Assembly (NCBI GenBank): GCA_905234505.1
Contig: CAJOIA010000003.1
Location: 1-34,769, forward strand
DNA from: an uncultured Selenomonadaceae bacterium
Lineage (GTDB): Bacteria; Bacillota; Negativicutes; Selenomonadales; Selenomonadaceae
Length of the DNA stretch: 34,769 nt
Reading direction: 5' to 3'
The notes below the pieces were generated by a model that was not told the origin of the DNA, did not search any database, and saw nothing but the letters and a program-made list of their open reading frames with translations. A program made the translations under genes and the position numbers. Position 1 is the first letter of the stretch; the number at the start of each line of letters is the position of its first letter. This document shows, in pieces, positions 1-8,560 of the stretch.

Positions 1-69
<69 letters not shown>

Positions 70-80
70 GTGTTGTTTAT

Positions 81-109
81 ATATTAATTTATTTGCCGCG
101 CCTTGTCAA
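81..109 (-). promoter_or_regulatory. Sigma-70-type promoter of tRNA-Ala
   Basis: On the minus strand a perfect -35 TTGACA (104-109) is separated by 17 nt from a -10 TAATAT (81-86). Transcription would start near position 74, about five nucleotides before the mature tRNA 5' end, as expected for a tRNA promoter. Confidence 0.75.
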
Positions 110-120
110 GATAAAATTTC

Positions 121-149
121 TTGTAATTTCTGCGCGCCTAGAGTAAAAT
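121..149 (+). promoter_or_regulatory. Possible promoter of the hybrid histidine kinase operon
   Basis: TTGTAA (121-126), a 17-nt spacer and TAAAAT (144-149) form a plausible promoter 50 nt upstream of the kinase start codon, divergent from the tRNA promoter. The match is imperfect and is based on sequence only. Confidence 0.4.
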
Positions 150-199
150 ATGACCGTGATTTTAAAATGAATTTACATTGTTTGTAATGAGGGGAAACT

Positions 200-3100
200 A
201 TGCTGCCATTTGACACTTCAAAGTATGACGATTTGCCGATAAGCACCGTTATTTATGAGCCGTATACAAATTTTAATATTTCCAAGTGTGAATATAGAAT
301 TGTGTACATAAATGACGCCTTCGCAGCCGAGTGGAATTTTTATCGCCCTAATGAAGTTGTTCAGAAATTGATGGACGAAAATTCACAGCGCGGCACGTCC
401 TTTTCATATTATATCAAAGAAAAGGATGTTCACGTACATTTTCAATCGGTTAAAAATCTTCCGCCGCCGTACATTGGATTCTTCCTGACCAACGTCACAG
501 AGTACGAAGAAAAATCCGCCAAGATACATTTTCTGCGCTCAATTAAGCAGATTGAAAACGCGGCTGTACTCCTGCGCGACGACGGCAGCGGCGAATTGCA
601 AACGGTTTTTGTTACGAAAGAATTTGCAAAAATGATGGAGTGTTCCGAAGAAGACGCCTTGAAAATTATGAACGGCATAGGCTACCTTGAAACGACTCAC
701 CCCGACGATAGACTTTCCGTCAAACGAATGTTGCGCCGCCACATTTCAGAAAATCACACTCAAGATTTAACGATCAGAAAAATTACCAGCAAAGGCAATA
801 TTGTTTGGTGCAATGTTCACTACGCTTTTATTGACGATTTTAACGAAGATTATATTTACTGCACATATTTTGACGTCACGACGACCAGGATTTACGCTGA
901 ACGCCTGCGCGCGTCCTATTTGTCGATTGGCGATAATTTTTACCGCGAAAATAATTTAACTCTTGGAATGTTCCGCGTCAATCTTACCAGAAATGCGGTT
1001 GAAGACATGCGCGGCAAAGATTTATTCGGCACGGATTCAACTGTCCGCCCATATTCCGAAGTTATGAAACTGCGCGCAATGAATTATCCTATTGAGGAAG
1101 AGCGCGCGCGTTTTCTCGACGTTTTCAGCAAAGAAAAAATGATTTCCGGTTATATGGAAGGCAAAAATCGCGTTTCTGAATATTTTTTCTCGCGCAGGAA
1201 AGACGGGCGCTTTTGTTATGTCAACTTCATTGCAATGCTTACGCGCCATCCAATTTCAAATGAGATTATCGCGTTCATTTCCGAGCAAGAGGCAAGCCAT
1301 GAAAAAGTTCAATCGGCGCTTTTGGATAAAATTTTGGCGCGGCAATTCGATATGGTTTCGTACATTGTCAACGGCAAATATGGCGTGGTTTTGGGCGATT
1401 CGGCTTTAATCGGCAAGGGCAGTATTTTCCCGCTGTCTAAAAATGGCATTTATGAAGAATACCTTGCCAATCAAGTTTATCCCGTGTTAAGCGGCACTGA
1501 CGAACAAATTGTCACTATGAAAGACGCTCTCACGCTTGAATCTATTGAAAAAAATGTTTCGCCAGATAAGCCGTACATTGTAAATATCTCCTGCGCGATT
1601 GACGGCGAAAATTATTACAAGCGGCTGGATTTTTACAGCCTCGACGATAAGGCGAAATTTTTTATTTTGTTGAAAAGTGATACGACAGAAATTCAGCGCA
1701 AACAGATTGAGCAAAATGAAAGACTGCGCGAAGCTTTGAAAGACGCAAGGCAAGCTAACGTTGCTAAATCTGCGTTTCTGTCTCGAATGAGTCACGAAAT
1801 TAGAACGCCTATGAATGCAATTATCGGCTTAGACAATATCGCACTGCACGAGCCGGATATTTCTCCCACAATGCGAAAACACCTTGAGCAAATCGGGCAC
1901 AGCGCGCGTTATCTTCTAAGTCTGATTAATGATATTCTTGATATGAGCCGAATTGAAAGCGGCAAAGTTACCGTCAAGAGTGAAGAATTTTCCTTTGAAG
2001 ATTTTCTTGAGCAGATTAAAATTATGGTCGGCGGGCAATGCCGCGATAAGGGCTTGCATTTTTATTGTAATATTATTGGCAAACTCAATCAGTACTACAT
2101 TGGCGACGATACAAAGCTCAAGCAAATTTTGATGAATATTCTTGGCAACGCAGTTAAATTCACTGACACTGGCGGCGACATTACGCTAAATGTTGAGTGC
2201 ACCGCGAATTATGAAGGACAATCTAATTTCCGCTTCACAATGAAAGACACCGGCATTGGTATGGATAAATCTTACCTGCCGAAAATTTTTGAAGCCTTTA
2301 GCCAGGAAGACGCAACAACTACTTCAAGCTATGGCGGATCCGGTTTAGGTTTGGCGATAACCAAAAATATTGTCGAGATGATGAACGGTACAATCAGCGT
2401 CGAATCCAAAAAGGGCGTTGGTTCGACTTTCATTGTTAATTTGCCGCTGAAAAATTCCAGCCAAAATTTGAACGACGAAGAGCTTACTATTCGCCCGCAA
2501 GATCTGAATGTGCTTGTGGTTGACGATGACGAAGTGAGCCGCGACCATGCCAGGGCGATTTTAGAAGAATCCGGCGTTGAACTTGAAACTGTCGAAACCG
2601 GCAAAGAGGCGCTTGATTTAATTGCTCTGCATAATGCGCGCCGAGACGAATATAATTTAATTCTCATTGATTATCATATGCCGCGTTTGAATGGAATTGA
2701 AGTAACGCGCGAGATTCGAAAACTTTTAGGCGACGAAATTACCATTATAATGATAACCGCCAGCGATTTATTTTCACTGCGCGACGAGGCGATTGAGGCA
2801 GGCGTTGACGGTTTCATTTCTAAGCCGCTGTCTTCGTACAATATGTTTTACGAAATTCAGCAGATTTTCCACCGCAAGCAATCCGTTGAACCTGAAACGC
2901 CGCTTGCCGACTTGGAAGGGCGCAGAATATTAATTGCTGAGGATATGCCGGTCAATGCGGAAATTGTAATGATGCTTTTGGAAATGCGCGAAATGGAATC
3001 TGAGCACGCTGAAAATGGCAAAATTGCGGTTGAAATGTTCGCTAAATCCGAGCCAAATTATTATGACGCAATTTTAATGGATATTCGAATGCCTGAAATG

Positions 3101-3313
3101 GACGGTTTACAGGCAACGTCGGCAATTCGCGCGCTGAACAGAGCCGACGCTAAAACTATTCCAATCATCGCTATGACTGCCAATGCTTTTGACGAAGATG
3201 TTCAACGCTCTTTGCAAGCTGGTATGAATGCTCATTTGTCAAAGCCTGTAGACCCTGAAAATATGTTTTTAACTTTGCAGGAACTCATTGGAAAAAATAT
3301 TGCACGAGGTTAA
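200..3313 (+). CDS. Soluble multidomain hybrid sensor histidine kinase (PAS, HisKA, HATPase, two REC domains)
   Basis: A 1037-residue signalling kinase. The first ~500 residues are PAS-like sensor segments (for example the block around residues 110-235). A HisKA domain follows with MSHEIRTPMNA, phospho-acceptor His about residue 532. The HATPase domain has an N box (ILGNAVKFTD) and glycine-rich motifs (DTGIGM, GGSGLGLAI). Two receiver domains follow, with phospho-acceptor Asp near residue 824 (LIDYHMPRLNG) and near 961 (LMDIRMPEMDG). No HPt domain is present and I see no membrane segment or signal peptide, so it is probably cytoplasmic. The start ATG has GAGGGG a few bases upstream. The next gene starts 4 nt after the stop, so the two are probably co-transcribed. 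An internal phosphorelay to an external HPt protein is inferred; the signal is unknown. Confidence 0.93.
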   Translation: MLPFDTSKYDDLPISTVIYEPYTNFNISKCEYRIVYINDAFAAEWNFYRPNEVVQKLMDENSQRGTSFSYYIKEKDVHVHFQSVKNLPPPYIGFFLTNVTEYEEKSAKIHFLRSIKQIENAAVLLRDDGSGELQTVFVTKEFAKMMECSEEDALKIMNGIGYLETTHPDDRLSVKRMLRRHISENHTQDLTIRKITSKGNIVWCNVHYAFIDDFNEDYIYCTYFDVTTTRIYAERLRASYLSIGDNFYRENNLTLGMFRVNLTRNAVEDMRGKDLFGTDSTVRPYSEVMKLRAMNYPIEEERARFLDVFSKEKMISGYMEGKNRVSEYFFSRRKDGRFCYVNFIAMLTRHPISNEIIAFISEQEASHEKVQSALLDKILARQFDMVSYIVNGKYGVVLGDSALIGKGSIFPLSKNGIYEEYLANQVYPVLSGTDEQIVTMKDALTLESIEKNVSPDKPYIVNISCAIDGENYYKRLDFYSLDDKAKFFILLKSDTTEIQRKQIEQNERLREALKDARQANVAKSAFLSRMSHEIRTPMNAIIGLDNIALHEPDISPTMRKHLEQIGHSARYLLSLINDILDMSRIESGKVTVKSEEFSFEDFLEQIKIMVGGQCRDKGLHFYCNIIGKLNQYYIGDDTKLKQILMNILGNAVKFTDTGGDITLNVECTANYEGQSNFRFTMKDTGIGMDKSYLPKIFEAFSQEDATTTSSYGGSGLGLAITKNIVEMMNGTISVESKKGVGSTFIVNLPLKNSSQNLNDEELTIRPQDLNVLVVDDDEVSRDHARAILEESGVELETVETGKEALDLIALHNARRDEYNLILIDYHMPRLNGIEVTREIRKLLGDEITIIMITASDLFSLRDEAIEAGVDGFISKPLSSYNMFYEIQQIFHRKQSVEPETPLADLEGRRILIAEDMPVNAEIVMMLLEMREMESEHAENGKIAVEMFAKSEPNYYDAILMDIRMPEMDGLQATSAIRALNRADAKTIPIIAMTANAFDEDVQRSLQAGMNAHLSKPVDPENMFLTLQELIGKNIARG

Positions 3314-3317
3314 GATT

Positions 3318-4973
3318 ATGTCAGAAAATACACAACCACACAAGCGGCAAATTCTTGATGATTTGTTCGACGCCTATACAGTTTTGAGCAAGGGCGCTTA
3401 TGTTTCGCTTTATGACGTTGTTGGAAAGATGACGCGTTACAGTCCGGCTTATGTTGATTTATTTGGATTGAGCGGTGAATATGTTCCGGAAGGACAAGAC
3501 GATTGGACGAATTACATTCACCCAGAAGATCGCACGCGCTACGAATCGATTATGACCAAATTAATTAGCGGCGCAATTAGATATTATGATTTGCATTATC
3601 GCGTTAAGCTGAAAGATGGCAGTTATACTTTAATGCGTTTTGTTGGCTCGGTACTGCGCGATTCCGAAGGTAAGCCGGAAATTATCGGCGGGCTAACTTT
3701 CAATGAAGGTTTAATGGAAAATACCGACCCAATTACAGTTTTGCGCAATCAGTACGGTTTTTTTCAAGATTTGAGCGCTGTAATGGAGTTGCAAAAAAAA
3801 TGTACAATTTTAATGATTGGCATTTCCAAAATGAGCGACATTAACGAAATGCACGGCTACAGTTACGGCAATAAAATTCTGCAACAAATTGGTTGGTATT
3901 TGCAAGAAGTTCTCGGACAACACGGCACGATTTACAGAATTGACGGCGCGAAATTTGCATTTTTGACAGACAGTCTCGACGCAGAGGAAGTTGCTAAACA
4001 GTACGAAAAAATCAGGCAAGCTTTTTTGAATGGTCTGCAGGTTGAAAATGTCAAACAGCATTTAGTTTCTAGCGGCGGTTCAATTTCGATTAATGGCAAA
4101 GCGATTGACGAGCGGACAATTTTTTCTTCGCTAATTTATATTTGCAGAGAATCCAGCATTCATAAAAATGGTCGGCTTGTGAATTTCGATGGCAATTTTG
4201 GAGATAAAGATCATGAATCGCTGAGAATAATTGATGAAATTAGAAATAGCGTGCTTCTGAATTGTGAAGGCTTTTCGTTAAGCTATCAAACTGTTGTTCG
4301 GGCGCAGAATGAAAAAGTTGCCGGAGTCAAAGCAAATTTGAAATGGCAAAGTAAAAATTATGGTGAAGTTCCTGCTGAAAAATACTTGCCGGTTTTGGAG
4401 CATGATTTTGTATTTGAAGAACTTGGATATTGGACTTTGCAGCGAGTGATGTCCGATAGTAAAAAATTACTCAAGAAAAATCCTAAACTTATAATCAGCG
4501 TGGATGTTGTACAGGTTCAGCTTGAGGACGAATATTTTATTGAAGAAATTCAAAAAATCGCTAGCCAGACGAATTTCCCTCTTAAAAATCTTTGCCTTGA
4601 ACTAAATAGCAGTTGTCGCCTTCTGAATATGGATTTTCTTAAAAGTATTATTTTTGCTTTGCGGTTGAAAGATATTAAAATTGTGCTGAATGATTTTGGT
4701 AGCGGACTTGCGTCTATTGATTTTTTGCGCGAACTTTCGCCGGATTATATTAAATTCAACAAAAAATATTCGTATGAGTTTTATAAATTTGAAAACCGAA
4801 TGATAGTGCGCTGCTTATCAGAATTAGCGGCAGCTCTCGGAACAAAAGTCTTAATTGAAGGCGTCGATAATCAACATATCCGCGACGAATTAAAAAATTT
4901 TCCAATTGATAATTTTCAAGGTAATTTCTATTCACCCGAATTACCTATATCTGAAATCCTCAATAAAATTTAA
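3318..4973 (+). CDS. PAS-GGDEF-EAL protein with degenerate catalytic motifs
   Basis: A 551-residue protein. A PAS fold (about residues 25-135) is followed by a GGDEF-like domain (about 140-290) and an EAL-like domain (about 310-550). Both signature motifs are altered. The GGDEF position reads DGAKF (about residues 209-213). The EAL position reads KANL (about 338-341), lacking the metal-binding Glu. The usual DDFG reads NDFG (458-461). The family makes or degrades cyclic di-GMP; this copy probably does neither and may act as a nucleotide receptor or scaffold (inference). I chose the ATG at 3318, just after the kinase stop, over an in-frame upstream start inside the kinase gene, because the PAS region follows it directly and CGAGG lies upstream. 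Repeat copy A follows the stop. Confidence 0.9.
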   Translation: MSENTQPHKRQILDDLFDAYTVLSKGAYVSLYDVVGKMTRYSPAYVDLFGLSGEYVPEGQDDWTNYIHPEDRTRYESIMTKLISGAIRYYDLHYRVKLKDGSYTLMRFVGSVLRDSEGKPEIIGGLTFNEGLMENTDPITVLRNQYGFFQDLSAVMELQKKCTILMIGISKMSDINEMHGYSYGNKILQQIGWYLQEVLGQHGTIYRIDGAKFAFLTDSLDAEEVAKQYEKIRQAFLNGLQVENVKQHLVSSGGSISINGKAIDERTIFSSLIYICRESSIHKNGRLVNFDGNFGDKDHESLRIIDEIRNSVLLNCEGFSLSYQTVVRAQNEKVAGVKANLKWQSKNYGEVPAEKYLPVLEHDFVFEELGYWTLQRVMSDSKKLLKKNPKLIISVDVVQVQLEDEYFIEEIQKIASQTNFPLKNLCLELNSSCRLLNMDFLKSIIFALRLKDIKIVLNDFGSGLASIDFLRELSPDYIKFNKKYSYEFYKFENRMIVRCLSELAAALGTKVLIEGVDNQHIRDELKNFPIDNFQGNFYSPELPISEILNKI

Positions 4974-4984
4974 GATGTTTTATT

Positions 4985-5150
4985 CGGCATTTCTTTCTTT
5001 TTGTAAAAAGCAAGAAACGCCAAGCAAAGAAAGAAAAACAAAAGTAGGATCGATCATGCGAGATCAGACGAAAGTGATAAAGAAATAGGTAGTAGCCGCG
5101 CAAATTTTCAATCCTGAAAATGGCGCGGGAGCGCTCATCCTTGAGCGCTC
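4985..5150 (+). repeat. Structured interspersed repeat, copy A
   Basis: 166 bp beginning 12 nt after the stop of the GGDEF-EAL gene, in the same orientation. It closely resembles copies at 12043-12208 and 17480-17644 (both on the minus strand). Three potential hairpins are visible. The first pairs TTCTTTCTTT (4991-5000) with AAAGAAAGAA (5026-5035). The second pairs CCGCGC (5096-5101) with GCGCGG (5123-5128), enclosing ATTTTCA/TGAAAAT. The third pairs GAGCGCTCA (5129-5137) with TGAGCGCTC (5142-5150). The last is followed by a T-rich stretch and lies between convergent genes, so it could act as a terminator. Confidence 0.85.
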
Positions 5151-5159
5151 TTCTTTTAT

Positions 5160-5543
5160 TTATGCGGAAATTGCTCTTCTTTTCATTATATAATTCCAGA
5201 TCGTTACCATCGCCGTCGCAAAAATTTTCGCTATCATATAATGTAACAAAATTACTTCCACAAAAAACCACATGCATAATTGATTCAACGCCAACCCCAC
5301 CACGCTTGAACCTATAAAAATTGTTGCCTGCCGCGCCGTTTGCTTGCGCACATTTTTAAAAACATATGCCACGCACAGCCAATAATTAAATATTACCGAT
5401 ACTGTAAATGATATCCCCGCTGAATACCAATAATTCACACCAAAAAATTCCGTCAATCCAAATAGTATCGCGCAGTCCACCACAAGCGACAGCCCGCCCA
5501 CTACGCAAAATCTCACTATCTCTAAAAGTCGCTCGTTATGCAT
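5160..5543 (-). CDS. GtrA-like family membrane protein
   Basis: About 127 residues with four predicted membrane segments (roughly residues 10-30, 40-58, 75-98 and 100-117). It shows typical GtrA features: an N-terminal EIVRFCVVGGLSLVVD block, FNYWLCVAYVFK in the middle and a C-terminal WNYIMKRR. GtrA-like proteins are thought to help move undecaprenyl-phosphate-linked sugars across the membrane for glycan modification. The ATG at 5543 lies ten bases after AGGAAG and overlaps the end of the ChbG/YdjC gene; a TTG at 5549 in the same frame is an alternative. The overlap indicates one operon with the deacetylase. The specific glycan is unknown. Confidence 0.88.
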   Translation of the reverse strand: MHNERLLEIVRFCVVGGLSLVVDCAILFGLTEFFGVNYWYSAGISFTVSVIFNYWLCVAYVFKNVRKQTARQATIFIGSSVVGLALNQLCMWFFVEVILLHYMIAKIFATAMVTIWNYIMKRRAISA

Positions 5544-6411
5544 TCTCAATCAACTTCCTAAAATTCGCCATAGTTATTTTTTTTTCTTTCAACATTTTTA
5601 AAATCCTAGCCGATGTCACTGCCGATAATTCTGTTTCAAAATCATGGCGCCAATCACAAAAATCTTGCAGAATTTTATTATCCGTGCCAATATGCGTCAT
5701 AACTTCAGTTGTACCTTCGCGCAGATTTTCAATTAACTTTGCTAAAAATTTTTCACTCACAGATTCTCCCGCCACTATTCCAGAAAAATGCTCCGGCGTG
5801 ACGATATTTTTTTTATGCGCCAAATGAGCCGCGTACTTCGCCAGTGAGCCCAATCCTAGCCGACCAATAAATTGACCTACGCCAAATTCGCCGTCAAAAA
5901 TTTTCGCACCTGCTACGCGCATTGCTGGAATTTGCGCCGCTTCAGCCAAATCTAAAACTATGCCGATTATTCCAGGAAAATGATGCAAATGCTGATGGCT
6001 GTCAAAGTGCGTCAATTTCAGTCCTGCGCGATGAATTTTTTCCAACTGCGCCGCCAATTCTGATTTAATTTCTTCATTTGAAATTTTTCCCTGCACGTAC
6101 AATTTCAAAAAAGCTATATAATTTTCGTGAAAAGTGCCGTCCGCTCGAACCAGCGAAGGAATTTCATCGGGCGGCAAAATCGGATTTCCATTCGCTAAAG
6201 TAAAATGAATGCCGACGCCCAAATCAGAATTTTGTTTAGCAATTTTCACAGCGTCGTTAAAATATTTTCCGCCCGCCATTATCGACGCCGAGCGCACGCA
6301 ACCATTTTTTATAGCCCGCTCAACCGCCAAATTTATTAATTTGTGCCGCCCAAAATCATCTGCGTTTATAATTAATTGTTTCAAATTTACCACCGCAATT
6401 TTCGTTGCCAC
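5536..6411 (-). CDS. ChbG/YdjC (HpnK-like) family carbohydrate deacetylase
   Basis: About 291 residues with the metal-site motifs of the YdjC/ChbG deacetylase family: NADDFG near the N-terminus, GIHFTL around residue 77 and HFDSHQHLHHF around residue 136. The family removes acetyl groups from N-acetylated sugars; HpnK homologues act in hopanoid synthesis. The GTG at 6411 overlaps the upstream gene by 25 bp. A TTG at 6384, giving MKQLIINADDFG, better matches where the family usually begins, so the true start is uncertain. Pairing with GtrA suggests processing of a lipid-linked or surface sugar; the substrate cannot be read from the sequence. Confidence 0.85.
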   Translation of the reverse strand: MATKIAVVNLKQLIINADDFGRHKLINLAVERAIKNGCVRSASIMAGGKYFNDAVKIAKQNSDLGVGIHFTLANGNPILPPDEIPSLVRADGTFHENYIAFLKLYVQGKISNEEIKSELAAQLEKIHRAGLKLTHFDSHQHLHHFPGIIGIVLDLAEAAQIPAMRVAGAKIFDGEFGVGQFIGRLGLGSLAKYAAHLAHKKNIVTPEHFSGIVAGESVSEKFLAKLIENLREGTTEVMTHIGTDNKILQDFCDWRHDFETELSAVTSARILKMLKEKKITMANFRKLIENA

Positions 6412-6836
6412 GCGACCATTTCTTTTTTACCCAGCGGCAAGTCGATTGATTGTCCATTGTCATAAAAAAATTTAAAGCGAATTTCCTTTGCCGACAGCAT
6501 ATCTTTCAAGCTGGATTTTGGGAAATTCACAAACAATTTATTTTCGTATTGCCAATCAACCTGCGTCTGTTTCGTGAAGGCGACCATTTCCCACGGTACG
6601 CCATTTGTAAATAAAACTGCTTTTTTTAAAAGTTGTGCTCTGTCATATCGATAATCCCACAAACTTAAAACCGCGCCTTCCAATGCTCCAGTTTCATCTC
6701 GCGAAGATTGAAAGTTCAGCGTGGCGTATTCTTCCAAAGTGTCGGTGCGCCGGTGATCGTGGCTGTATGTAAATGATATGCCGAAAACCCCCAGCAACAT
6801 TAAAATTATTCCGATTGCAAAAAAAATATTTCGCAT
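6387..6836 (-). CDS. Small membrane-anchored protein of unknown function
   Basis: 149 residues beginning MRNIFFAIGIILMLLGVFGI, a single hydrophobic segment that serves as a membrane anchor or uncleaved signal. It is followed by a soluble, probably extracytoplasmic domain with several aromatic and charged residues. I do not recognise the family. The ATG at 6836 follows GGAGGG at good spacing; an in-frame TTG at 6848 is less likely. It is the first gene of a minus-strand set with the ChbG/YdjC deacetylase and GtrA, which overlap one another, so a role in the same envelope glycan process is possible but unproven. Confidence 0.75.
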   Translation of the reverse strand: MRNIFFAIGIILMLLGVFGISFTYSHDHRRTDTLEEYATLNFQSSRDETGALEGAVLSLWDYRYDRAQLLKKAVLFTNGVPWEMVAFTKQTQVDWQYENKLFVNFPKSSLKDMLSAKEIRFKFFYDNGQSIDLPLGKKEMVAWQRKLRW

Positions 6837-6857
6837 AGTGCCCTCCAATCTGGCTAG

Positions 6858-6890
6858 AGTATATCACAATTTTATTAAATCTGATATAAT
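6858..6890. promoter_or_regulatory. Overlapping divergent promoter region between hisC and the minus-strand membrane protein gene
   Basis: On the plus strand, TATCAC (6862-6867), 17 nt and TATAAT (6885-6890) precede hisC. On the minus strand, TATACT (6858-6863) precedes the small membrane protein gene with a weak -35-like TATCAG. The -10 elements are good; both -35 elements are poor, so at least the hisC direction may need an activator or be weak. Confidence 0.45.
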
Positions 6891-6917
6891 TTCGCCGTTT
6901 GATTAGGAGGGAATTTT

Positions 6918-7976
6918 ATGAATTACAGAAAAGATTTGGGCGAAATGCCTTCATATGATGGCGTCGAGCGCGATTATCGAATCAAGGTTAACGCCAACGA
7001 AAGTACTATGAATTTGCCGCCGCTGGTTGAAGAGCGCGTTTTGAATCGTTTGGGCTACGTTGCCTTCAATCGCTATCCAAATGAAGAATATGATATGCTC
7101 CTCGAACAAATTGCTAAAAATTTTTCAGTGGCTAAAAATCAAGTTTTGCTTGGCGGCGGTTCGAGTGAAATTATTGAAAAAGTTTTTTATGCATTCGGCG
7201 GCGCGGGCAAGAAAGTTGTTTATCCGCAGCCAAGTTTTTCAATGTATAAAATTTATGCTAAGGCGGCGGAATCTGAAGGCGTGCCTTTCGATTTGGATAA
7301 AAATTTTGATTTGGACATTGACGCTTTTATTAAAAAAGTTCGCGCAGTTAACGCAGATTTAGCCGTCGTTTGCAACCCGAATAATCCAACCGGCAACGCA
7401 TTAACCGTCGCGCAGATTGAGGAAATTGCCAAAAATATTGACTGCGCCTTTCTGCTTGATGAAGCTTATGTAGAATTTTATGGACATTCGGCGTTCGGCT
7501 TGATAAAAAAATATCCAAATTTAATTGTGGCGAGAACATTTTCAAAGGCGTATGGTTTAGCGGCGGCGCGCGTTGGCTATATGCTCGCGCAGGAAGACGT
7601 AACGCGAATGATTAACAAAGCATTTATGCCGTACCATATGAATGTTTTAAGTTTAGCAGCGGCGGATATAGTTTATCAAATGCGCGATGAATTTGTGCCG
7701 CGAATCCAAATGACGATAGCAGAACGGCAACGCATTTTTGAGCAGTTAAAAAAATTGCGCGGCGTTGAAGTTTTTCCGTCGCAAACAAATTTTATATTAA
7801 TCAGATTGGAAAGGTCGGCGGCGCTCAATGAATATCTCGAATCGCTGGATATCGGGATAAGATTTTTTTCACCGAATGCGGCGGGTTTGAAAAATTGTTT
7901 GAGAATATCAATCGGCACGCGAATTGAAAATGATGAAGTTTTCGCGGCGATAAAAAACTTTGTGGAGGGCAAATAA
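6918..7976 (+). CDS. hisC: Histidinol-phosphate aminotransferase
   Basis: 352 residues, the normal length for HisC. This PLP enzyme transfers the amino group from glutamate to imidazole acetol phosphate in histidine synthesis. Visible motifs include VNANESTMNLPP near the N-terminus, NRYPN, CNPNNPTGNAL around residue 155, LLDEAYVEF and ARTFSKAYGLA, where the Lys is the PLP anchor. The C-terminal FFSPNAAGLKNCLRISIGT contains the substrate-phosphate Arg. AGGAGG lies just upstream of the ATG. The stop overlaps the start of hisB by one base (TAATG), so the two are translationally linked. The other his genes are not in this window. Confidence 0.96.
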   Translation: MNYRKDLGEMPSYDGVERDYRIKVNANESTMNLPPLVEERVLNRLGYVAFNRYPNEEYDMLLEQIAKNFSVAKNQVLLGGGSSEIIEKVFYAFGGAGKKVVYPQPSFSMYKIYAKAAESEGVPFDLDKNFDLDIDAFIKKVRAVNADLAVVCNPNNPTGNALTVAQIEEIAKNIDCAFLLDEAYVEFYGHSAFGLIKKYPNLIVARTFSKAYGLAAARVGYMLAQEDVTRMINKAFMPYHMNVLSLAAADIVYQMRDEFVPRIQMTIAERQRIFEQLKKLRGVEVFPSQTNFILIRLERSAALNEYLESLDIGIRFFSPNAAGLKNCLRISIGTRIENDEVFAAIKNFVEGK

Positions 7977-8560
7977 TGCGCGTTGGGAAAATTTTCCGTG
8001 AGACAAATGAAACTAAAATCAGCGTTGAAATAAATCTGGACGGCGGCGGCAAAAATTCAATTGACAGCGGCATTGGCTTTTTCAATCATATGCTGAATTT
8101 ATTTGCGGCGCACGGGCAATTTGATTTGATTGTGGACTGTGACGGCGATTTGGAAGTTGACGGTCACCACAGCGTTGAAGATATTGGAATTGCGCTGGGG
8201 CAAGCAATAAAAAACGCGCTTGGTGATAAGCGCGGGATTAATCGATATGGAACTTTTTTTCTGCCAATGGACGAAACTTTAGCGCTGGTTAGTCTGGATA
8301 TTAGCGGGCGACCGTTCCTGGTTTATGACGCGGGAGATTTGGCGCCGATGATTGGCAATTTCGATACTGAACTGACTGAAGAATTTTTGCGCGCGCTGGC
8401 TTTCAATGCCGGTTTGACTTTGCACGTCAAGATTTTGTATGGTAAAAATTCACATCATAAAGTTGAGGCGATTTTTAAGGCGCTTGGTCACGCGCTGAGA
8501 ATTGCAACTGAATACGATTCAAAAGTTAGCGGCATTCCTTCGACTAAGGGCGTTTTGTAA
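7976..8560 (+). CDS. hisB: Imidazoleglycerol-phosphate dehydratase
   Basis: 194 residues, a stand-alone HisB dehydratase without the phosphatase domain of the enterobacterial fusion. It converts imidazole glycerol phosphate to imidazole acetol phosphate, the substrate of the adjacent hisC product. Metal-binding motifs are clear: FFNHMLNLFAAHG (about residues 38-50), DGHHSVEDIGIALGQA (about 64-79) and the C-terminal GKNSHHKVEAIFKALGHAL. RVGKIFRETNETKI at the N-terminus is also typical. Its stop is directly followed by the stop of a convergent minus-strand gene with no intergenic space. Confidence 0.97.
   Translation: MRVGKIFRETNETKISVEINLDGGGKNSIDSGIGFFNHMLNLFAAHGQFDLIVDCDGDLEVDGHHSVEDIGIALGQAIKNALGDKRGINRYGTFFLPMDETLALVSLDISGRPFLVYDAGDLAPMIGNFDTELTEEFLRALAFNAGLTLHVKILYGKNSHHKVEAIFKALGHALRIATEYDSKVSGIPSTKGVL

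Noticed and set aside
4906-5088. Short open frame inside repeat copy A, with similar peptide fragments (SFCKKQETP, RDQT) in copies B and C
   Set aside because: Insertions and deletions between copies shift the frame relative to one another, so the peptide is not conserved as a whole. The shared fragments come from shared DNA, and hairpin structure is kept instead.
4985-5150. Reading the repeats as insertion sequences or integron attachment sites
   Set aside because: No transposase or integrase is nearby, no flanking target duplication was seen, and the hairpins are internal rather than terminal inverted repeats.
5408-5827. A 139-residue plus-strand frame opposite the deacetylase and GtrA genes
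   Set aside because: It is antisense to two well-supported genes and has no family features or ribosome site.
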